Shown: one piece after another, positions 51,596 to 56,831 of the stretch | How positions within the stretch are numbered: position 1 is the first letter of the stretch | How the letters are laid out: each line of letters begins with the position of its first letter | NCBI RefSeq assembly: GCF_042660205.1 | Contig: NZ_JBHSTQ010000016.1 | Span: 1-56,831, forward strand | Source: Sporolactobacillus kofuensis | GTDB lineage: Bacteria > Bacillota > Bacilli > Bacillales > Sporolactobacillaceae | Length of the DNA: 56,831 nucleotides | Direction of reading: 5' to 3' | Position numbers and translations under genes: made by a program | Notes under the pieces: generated by a model | The model's database searches: none | Seen by the model: only the letters and a program-made list of their open reading frames with translations | Told to the model about the DNA's origin: nothing

Positions 51596-54500
51596 ATGGA
51601 AATTCAACTCACAGAAGAAATGTTCAAAGGCTTATTTTCGTCGACGATTTATCAGCGTGGGCACAGGTACTATACAAATGGACGTGTCCGGAATTTTCAT
51701 TTTGATCCGGAAAGTGGTTACTGGCAGGCATCAGTTCAGGGGACGGAACAATACAGTGTCCGTATTCGCCTTGACGGACTGTCGTTATACAGTCACTGTA
51801 ATTGTCCGGCGGCTCAAGGTTCTTCAGATCCGTGCAAGCATGTGGCGGCTGTTCTCCTTAAATTGATGGAGTATCAGCAAAGTTTGCAAACGGAACATCA
51901 ATCAACAGGGCGCAAGGTAGCGTCAATGGCCGCGCGCAGTGCTGAACGTGAACGCCTGCATCGGGAAGAAGCGCTCACCAATCGGTTGATTGATCGGTTT
52001 TCTTGGATTCAGAAGAAGGAAAGTGATCGGCAGCGCAGTGGGCATAAGCGGAAGATGCAGACGGAATGGACGCTTAAGAAAGACGGTTCATGGTTGGTCT
52101 TGGAGATGAAAAGCGGCGTTGAACGCTTGTACGTTGTTAAGAACATCCGCGACTTTATCCTTTCCGTGATTGATCAGAATCCTTTTACATTTACAAAAAA
52201 GTTTTCCTTCAATCCAGCGGAGCATGGGTTTTTACCGGAAGATTTGGCTGTGATTGATCTGCTTGGCAAGCAGATGAACTACAGAAATTACAGGAATCTG
52301 CAGTATGCCTATACCGGTAGACACTCAATCACGGATGACCGCCAATTCACGATTCCCCCGTCTCTATTTCCTGAACTCTTGACGAAACTTCAATCCTGTT
52401 CTCTTTTTCTTGACGATAGCTACAGGGGACATAAAAAGGCAGTTGTTCATGAGCATGAACTCCCGTTTGCGTTTCGGCTTGATGAACGTGCCGATGGTGA
52501 TTATGAGGTTGATCTTTCTGATTTGGAGGGCTGTCAGTACTTGGACGATTATGGCTGTCTGATCAAGGATGGCGAACTATATCCGCTGTCTAGCGCACAG
52601 AGAGAGTTTGCGAGCCATCTGGTTTCGATTGTCCGATATGACGGAGTGCGCGCACTGCCGATTGGAAAAGATCAGATCGAGCCGTTTCTGTCTCAAGTTG
52701 CGCCTGGTCTGAAGAAAATCAGTCAGTTCAGTATTACTGATCAGGTGTCGGATCGGATTGCTTCGTACCCGTTACATGCGAAAGTGTTGCTCGATCGTGC
52801 AGGAGAACAACTGACTGTTCAGCTCGAGTATCATTACGGCGAGGCAATGGTGAAACCCTTTGAGAACGAGCACAGCATCGATTCAGACAAGCAGATCTTT
52901 ATCCGTGATGTGGATAAAGAGCAGAGAATCATGGATCTGCTCGAATCGGCTCCATTAACCGTGAACGGAAATCAGGTTTGCGCCGAAGGGGAGGACGCCA
53001 TTTGTACCTTTTTATTTGAAACGCTTCCCAAACTGGAAGGTCTAGCAGAAATTTTGATGACGAATGCAGTCAAAGAATTTTTGCTACCGGCGCAGAACAC
53101 GCCGTTTGCGTCCATTGATGTGGATTCTGGTGGAAACTGGCTGGAAGTTAACTTTCAGATCGACGGCATCGCGGAGGATAATATCCAGAAGGTTCTTCAG
53201 TCGCTTGTCGAAAAGAAAAAATATTATCGTCTGCCAAGCGGTGCCTTTGTCCCATTAGAAGATGAGGCGTTTGCGTCTGTAGGACAATTGTTGGACGAGC
53301 TGAACATTTCGAAGAGTGAGTTGACTAATCAAATGAAATTGCCACTTTATCGCGGTGGCCAGCTTGAATCCATACTCGGGGAACAGCATGCAGCGATCGG
53401 ATTCGGCAAGGTGTTCCGGCGCTTCCTCAATCGCCTGAAGAATCCTGACTTGATTGACTTTGATGTTCCGGAATCGCTACACGCACAACTAAGAGATTAT
53501 CAGTTTTATGGCTATCAATGGATGAAAACGCTCGGTCAATATGGACTTGGTGGCATTCTTGCTGATGAGATGGGGCTCGGGAAGACCATTCAAAGTATCG
53601 CTTTTCTTTTATCGGAAAAAGAGAAGGATTCGGCGACTCTGCCAGCACTGATTGTGTCCCCGGCTTCGCTCATCTACAACTGGAAAAATGAGTTGGCAAA
53701 ATTTGCGCCTGTCCTGCATGCAGTGGTTGCTTCCGGTACGGTGCAGGAGCGAGAGGTCTTGTACAAGCAAGAGGCGAAAACGGACATATGGATCACATCC
53801 TACCAAACGCTAAGACAGGATATTAGTAGCTTTAAGGGTCAGGAATTCAGCACGCTGATCCTTGATGAGGCGCAGACGATCAAGAATTTTAACACGAAGA
53901 CAGCGAAATCTGTCCGTGAAATCAAGGCCCGGAATCGGTTTGCGCTGAGTGGTACGCCGATCGAGAATTCGATTGATGAGCTCTGGTCCATCTTCCAGAC
54001 GATCTTGCCCGGCTTTTTCCCGAAACTTTCCGATTTCAAGAAAATGGATCCGGAGAAAATTGCGAGAATGATCCGTCCGTTCCTGCTCCGTCGCATCAAA
54101 AAAGATGTTTTGTCAGAACTCCCGGACAAGATTGAGACGGTGCATACCTCTGAACTGACCACGGAACAGAAGGAACTTTATCTGGCCTATCTTCAGAAAA
54201 TCCAGAAGGAAACGCAGGATTCTCTAGAAAAGGAAGGCTTCCAAAAGAGCCGGATCAAGATTCTTGCCGGCCTGACCCGTCTCCGGCAAATCTGTTGTCA
54301 TCCAGCCCTTTTTGTTGAAGACTATAAGGGAGAATCCGGGAAGCTGCAGCAGCTGCTGGAACTAATTTCCGATGCACTCGAGAGTGGCAGGAGACTACTT
54401 ATTTTTTCTCAATTTACCAGTATGCTGGCGATTATTCGCGATGCATTAGCGCAGCAAGGCGTTAGCTTTTTCTACCTTGACGGACAAACGCGGGCGAAAG

Positions 54501-54847
54501 AGCGGGTAGAGATGGTCGATCAGTTCAACCAAGGTGAGAAAAATGTATTTCTGATTTCGCTAAAGGCAGGAAATACAGGACTCAATCTCACGGGTGCCGA
54601 TACAGTAATCTTGTATGATCTGTGGTGGAATCCGGCGGTCGAGGATCAGGCGGTTGGCAGAGCGCATCGGATCGGCCAACGAAACGTCGTGCAGGTCGTA
54701 CGGCTGATCACCCAGGGCACGATTGAGGAGAAAATTCACGATCTGCAGCAAAATAAACGCGATTTAATTGAATCAGTTGTTCAATCCGGCGATCAGTCGC
54801 TGTCTCGGTTAACTGAGAACGATATCAAGGAGATTCTGAATATCTGA
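51596..54847 (+). CDS. SNF2-family helicase with SWIM zinc finger
   Basis: A 1083-residue ATPase, similar to Bacillus YwqA. The SWIM zinc finger (SHCNCPAAQGSSDPCKHVAA) is near residues 63-85. A long middle region (about 90-620) corresponds to the bacterial SNF2-associated domain. The helicase core has Walker A ILADEMGLGKT, the DEAQ box (LILDEAQTIKN), FALSGTPIENSIDELWSIF, and the C-terminal motifs FLISLKAGNTGLNL and QAVGRAHRIGQRNVVQV. It likely moves on double-stranded DNA and remodels protein-DNA complexes or the RNA polymerase. ATG at 51596 lies ten bases after AGGTG. GC content is higher than in the island before it. Confidence 0.92.
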   Translation: MEIQLTEEMFKGLFSSTIYQRGHRYYTNGRVRNFHFDPESGYWQASVQGTEQYSVRIRLDGLSLYSHCNCPAAQGSSDPCKHVAAVLLKLMEYQQSLQTEHQSTGRKVASMAARSAERERLHREEALTNRLIDRFSWIQKKESDRQRSGHKRKMQTEWTLKKDGSWLVLEMKSGVERLYVVKNIRDFILSVIDQNPFTFTKKFSFNPAEHGFLPEDLAVIDLLGKQMNYRNYRNLQYAYTGRHSITDDRQFTIPPSLFPELLTKLQSCSLFLDDSYRGHKKAVVHEHELPFAFRLDERADGDYEVDLSDLEGCQYLDDYGCLIKDGELYPLSSAQREFASHLVSIVRYDGVRALPIGKDQIEPFLSQVAPGLKKISQFSITDQVSDRIASYPLHAKVLLDRAGEQLTVQLEYHYGEAMVKPFENEHSIDSDKQIFIRDVDKEQRIMDLLESAPLTVNGNQVCAEGEDAICTFLFETLPKLEGLAEILMTNAVKEFLLPAQNTPFASIDVDSGGNWLEVNFQIDGIAEDNIQKVLQSLVEKKKYYRLPSGAFVPLEDEAFASVGQLLDELNISKSELTNQMKLPLYRGGQLESILGEQHAAIGFGKVFRRFLNRLKNPDLIDFDVPESLHAQLRDYQFYGYQWMKTLGQYGLGGILADEMGLGKTIQSIAFLLSEKEKDSATLPALIVSPASLIYNWKNELAKFAPVLHAVVASGTVQEREVLYKQEAKTDIWITSYQTLRQDISSFKGQEFSTLILDEAQTIKNFNTKTAKSVREIKARNRFALSGTPIENSIDELWSIFQTILPGFFPKLSDFKKMDPEKIARMIRPFLLRRIKKDVLSELPDKIETVHTSELTTEQKELYLAYLQKIQKETQDSLEKEGFQKSRIKILAGLTRLRQICCHPALFVEDYKGESGKLQQLLELISDALESGRRLLIFSQFTSMLAIIRDALAQQGVSFFYLDGQTRAKERVEMVDQFNQGEKNVFLISLKAGNTGLNLTGADTVILYDLWWNPAVEDQAVGRAHRIGQRNVVQVVRLITQGTIEEKIHDLQQNKRDLIESVVQSGDQSLSRLTENDIKEILNI

Positions 54848-54888
54848 GTGATCGTGCACGTTATAAAATTGAAGGGAAATCGAATCGG

Positions 54889-55302
54889 ATGCATGCATCT
54901 TCATCACTTGAACAACAGAAGATTGAAAAGGATATTTTTCAGATGATAAGCGATAAGCTGGGAATAAAACTTGCAGCTAACCCGATCGTTCCATGCGGCG
55001 AAGCGAAGATCCGGCCGGATTTTTATTCTGATAAGCACAGCATTATTGGAGAAATCTATGCACATATCGGTTCACTGAAACCGCCGCAAAAGAAGAAGAT
55101 GTTGGCGGATATATTAAAAATGCTACTATTGGAAAAGCTGACGAACCGCAAGTATCGAAAAATAATCGCAATTTGTGATGATACGGTATACAAAGCGATC
55201 ACGGGAAAGTCGTGGGCATCTGTCTGCTTTAAAGCCTTTGATGTGGAGATTATGAACGTTGATATAGGGGAAAGTAATAGAACCTTCTCGACAAAAAACT
55301 AA
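54889..55302 (+). CDS. Small protein, possible restriction-endonuclease-like fold
   Basis: A soluble protein of 137 residues. After an N-terminal helix (EQQKIEKDIFQMISDKLGI) the core reads KIRPDFYSDKHSIIGEIYAH, then helical LADILKMLLLEKLTNRKYRK and a strand IIAICDDTVYKAI. The RPDF and GEIY segments sit where PD and ExK motifs would be in PD-(D/E)xK folds, but the final lysine is not in the usual place. Nuclease activity is a guess. The start is ATG at 54889 with GGGA about 13 bases upstream. It follows the SNF2 helicase by 42 bases on the same strand, so the two may be co-transcribed. Confidence 0.55.
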   Translation: MHASSSLEQQKIEKDIFQMISDKLGIKLAANPIVPCGEAKIRPDFYSDKHSIIGEIYAHIGSLKPPQKKKMLADILKMLLLEKLTNRKYRKIIAICDDTVYKAITGKSWASVCFKAFDVEIMNVDIGESNRTFSTKN

Positions 55303-55406
55303 TGGTGTAGTTGTTCAAAAAACTGGTCTCTCCTGTTTAAACGTGAATATCTTGAATAAGACGGGCCGACACAAGCCGGCAATTTTGAGATTCGGGAGGA
55401 ATCATC

Positions 55407-55670
55407 ATGACAGAAGTACTCGCTCTTGCAACGATTATGTTGCCCATCATTACTGCGATAACACAATTGATCAAACGTAGTATATCAATTCCGAAGAATG
55501 CTGTTCCGGCCATCGCATTTGGCGTTGGTCTGATTATTGGTCTTGCGGCTTATCCATTTACTGATCTGCCACCTGTGCTCCGGTTATGGGCAGGTGGACT
55601 TGCCGGATTGTCTAGTACCGGATTGTTTGAGCTTGCACTAAATGATCGACCAGGGAATACCAAAGATTAA
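55407..55670 (+). CDS. Phage-type holin (Phage_holin_5 like), orphan
   Basis: An 87-residue protein with two or three membrane spans: VLALATIMLPIITAITQLI, then VPAIAFGVGLIIGLAAYPF, and a third with LWAGGLAGLSSTGLFELAL. This layout and the final Gly-rich helix match the holins of A118-like phages. Holins make pores that release the endolysin. No endolysin or other phage gene is visible next to it, so it may be a prophage relic or adapted to host use. ATG at 55407 follows GGGAGGAATC at good spacing. Confidence 0.78.
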   Translation: MTEVLALATIMLPIITAITQLIKRSISIPKNAVPAIAFGVGLIIGLAAYPFTDLPPVLRLWAGGLAGLSSTGLFELALNDRPGNTKD

Positions 55671-55801
55671 CAGAATGGCCCTACCCGGCTTTGCTGGGAT
55701 ACATAAAAAGAATAATGCTCTTGCGAAATTGCCTTTATTTCATACACACGCGCTCATTATTGAATCTTTCTTATTCTATTGCCCGCTGTTTTTTAGCAAA
55801 T

Positions 55802-55836
55802 AAAAAAGCACGGCTATACTGACTGGCCATGCTTCA
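55802..55836 (-). terminator. Terminator of the GNAT gene (minus strand)
   Basis: AAGCA-GGC pairs with GCC-TGCTT, and the minus-strand read continues into TTTTTTATT. It lies about 20 bases past the GNAT stop codon. Confidence 0.75.
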
Positions 55837-55854
55837 TGTGGATCATTTATTTCT

Positions 55855-56704
55855 TTATTTCAGATCGAAGGTATAGGCGACATCTGCATGAACGTCCTTA
55901 AATCCTTCATGGAGGTAGAGCGTCTTTGCCCGTTCGTTTTTTCCATCGACACATAGGATGGTACGTGTGTAACCGTGCTGTTTCGCGTAATTAATTGAAG
56001 CGCGCAGCAGCGTTCGGCCGAGTCCGCGTCCTTGATATTCGGGGATGATTGCGAGCGGTCCGATACACATAATCGCTGCGTCATCGTACTCATCATCCAG
56101 TCCCTGTACAATGCCGATTGCACGAGCCTGATGATAGAGGATAAGTGCACCGTCTTCGAGATAATCAGAACCAGTCATTCTGTCGCGGATGATTTCTTCA
56201 GTCATCGGTGTCTCGCTGCCCGGAAGCTTGGCGAAGCATTCATTCCTAATGTCGCACCATACCGCTTCATCCTTTCCTGGAATAAGTGGTCGGATCGAAT
56301 AATCTTCCGGAAGTTCAATCGGATACTCTGAAATATTTTCTTTGACCAGTAGAAAGGAATATCGCCAGAGTTTGAAATTCAGGCTTTCAACCATATTCAG
56401 CAATGCTTTATTTGTTAGGGGAATGAACACAAACACACTGTCCATTCCTTCTGCGTGTTTGCTGACAGCCTGCAGCAGCTCTTTGTAATCTGATTCGTTT
56501 CCTGTCTCTGTATGAAAAATCCTGAAACGTGCTTTCTTTCCGCTGCGGTAATAATCGTCTATGACGAGTGAGGCTGCACCAATGATTTTTTCTGCGTCAT
56601 CGATTAAAATATAAGTCGGGTTCTCGTCATTTGGCTCAAATTTCTCAAATTCTTCGCCGTATAAATACGAGTCATCTAATTCCGCGCGATGTTTCGTACA
56701 ATAG
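55855..56704 (-). pseudogene. Tandem GNAT acetyltransferase, 5' end cut by IS
   Basis: The frame is open from about 56704 to the stop near 55855, but no ATG, GTG or TTG in it precedes the ATG at 56445. The upstream part is clearly coding: YILIDDAEKIIGAASLVIDD, RFRIFHTETGNESDYKELLQ. It holds a first GNAT half. The second, complete GNAT half contains IPEYQGRGLGRTLLRASIN, the acetyl-CoA-binding motif A. So the gene once encoded two GNAT domains and lost its beginning where an IS21-like end is inserted. A shorter protein from 56445 keeps the C-terminal GNAT domain and may still be made, but no good ribosome binding site was seen. Confidence 0.7.
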
Positions 56705-56831
56705 TGTAACTGCTAAACTAAAATCAACAGATTCTGCTAAATAGAAATGAACACTTTTCGCTAAATAGTAATCCAGATAAGTTATGATAGTTTTTCAACA
56801 TGATTTGTCTGGAGGATTCGAAAGGTGGAAA
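56705..56831 (+). mobile_element. IS21-family element, left end (truncated by window)
   Basis: GCTAAA occurs at 56712, 56736 and 56760, exactly 24 bases apart, within longer related blocks (CTGCTAAACTAAAATCAACA, CTGCTAAATAGAAATGAACA). Such repeated terminal blocks are the hallmark of IS21-family ends. GGAGG at about 56811 and AAAGG further on suggest that the istA start lies just past the window. The element begins near TGT at 56705, inside the GNAT reading frame. Confidence 0.6.

Overview
The window looks like chromosome from a low-to-mid GC Bacillota of class Bacilli, most likely a spore-former or Sporolactobacillaceae-like relative. The evidence is strong AGGAGG-type ribosome binding sites, many TTG and GTG starts, an InhA-type M6 protease, YkvA/DUF1232, DUF2935 and YfhF-like genes, a LevR/ManR-type activator, a DUF956 (ManO) gene beside a mannose-family PTS, and a holin-like type I toxin. 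The genus is inference. No rRNA, tRNA or CRISPR array was seen.

Bases 1-11300 are mixed. They hold a small membrane protein divergent from a secreted protein, a rolling-circle replication initiator (plasmid remnant) with phased GTTTGCGC repeats and a coiled-coil membrane protein, an MFS exporter, a DsrE-like protein, an EamA exporter preceded by a candidate leader-peptide attenuator, a 21-bp tandem repeat array, the secreted M6 protease and an acyltransferase-3 protein. Bases 11395-25820 are mainly carbohydrate metabolism: a frameshifted EamA transporter, a sigma-54 activator with PRD domains, a -24/-12 promoter, a stand-alone EIIB, EIIAB, EIIC, EIID, ManO and a secreted GH15 glucoamylase with a possible cre site. 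Then follow DUF2935, a second copy of the 21-bp array, a holin-like toxin, a YfhF-like epimerase, a DUF2442 remnant and YkvA.

Bases 25989-51339 form an AT-rich defence island: HNH nuclease, RmuC with a duplicated coiled coil, a Cys-rich unknown protein, a second HNH nuclease, a DUF1643-like protein, a SIR2-domain protein, a fused HsdM-HsdS-like protein with an eroded AdoMet motif, and a tight run hsdM-hsdS-hsdR followed by a coiled-coil protein, a McrB-like AAA+ ATPase and a McrC-like PD-(D/E)xK nuclease. Gene remnants lie between them (PLD-helicase fragment, IS3 orfA fragment, a copied gene end, a GIY-YIG/DUF4357 pseudogene), showing repeated turnover. Two near-identical 19-bp palindromes lie 147 bp apart ahead of the fused M-S gene.

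The best candidate for a little-described system is 38685-50237. A complete type I R-M operon runs, with gaps of at most 32 bp and several overlaps, into a coiled-coil/McrB/McrC-like trio related to McrBC and CoCoNuT-type systems. A plausible reading is one transcriptional unit that restricts unmodified DNA through HsdR and attacks another target through the McrBC-like arm. The right edge (51596-56831) is SNF2/SWIM helicase, a small possible nuclease, an orphan holin, and a tandem GNAT gene truncated by the end of an IS21-like element.
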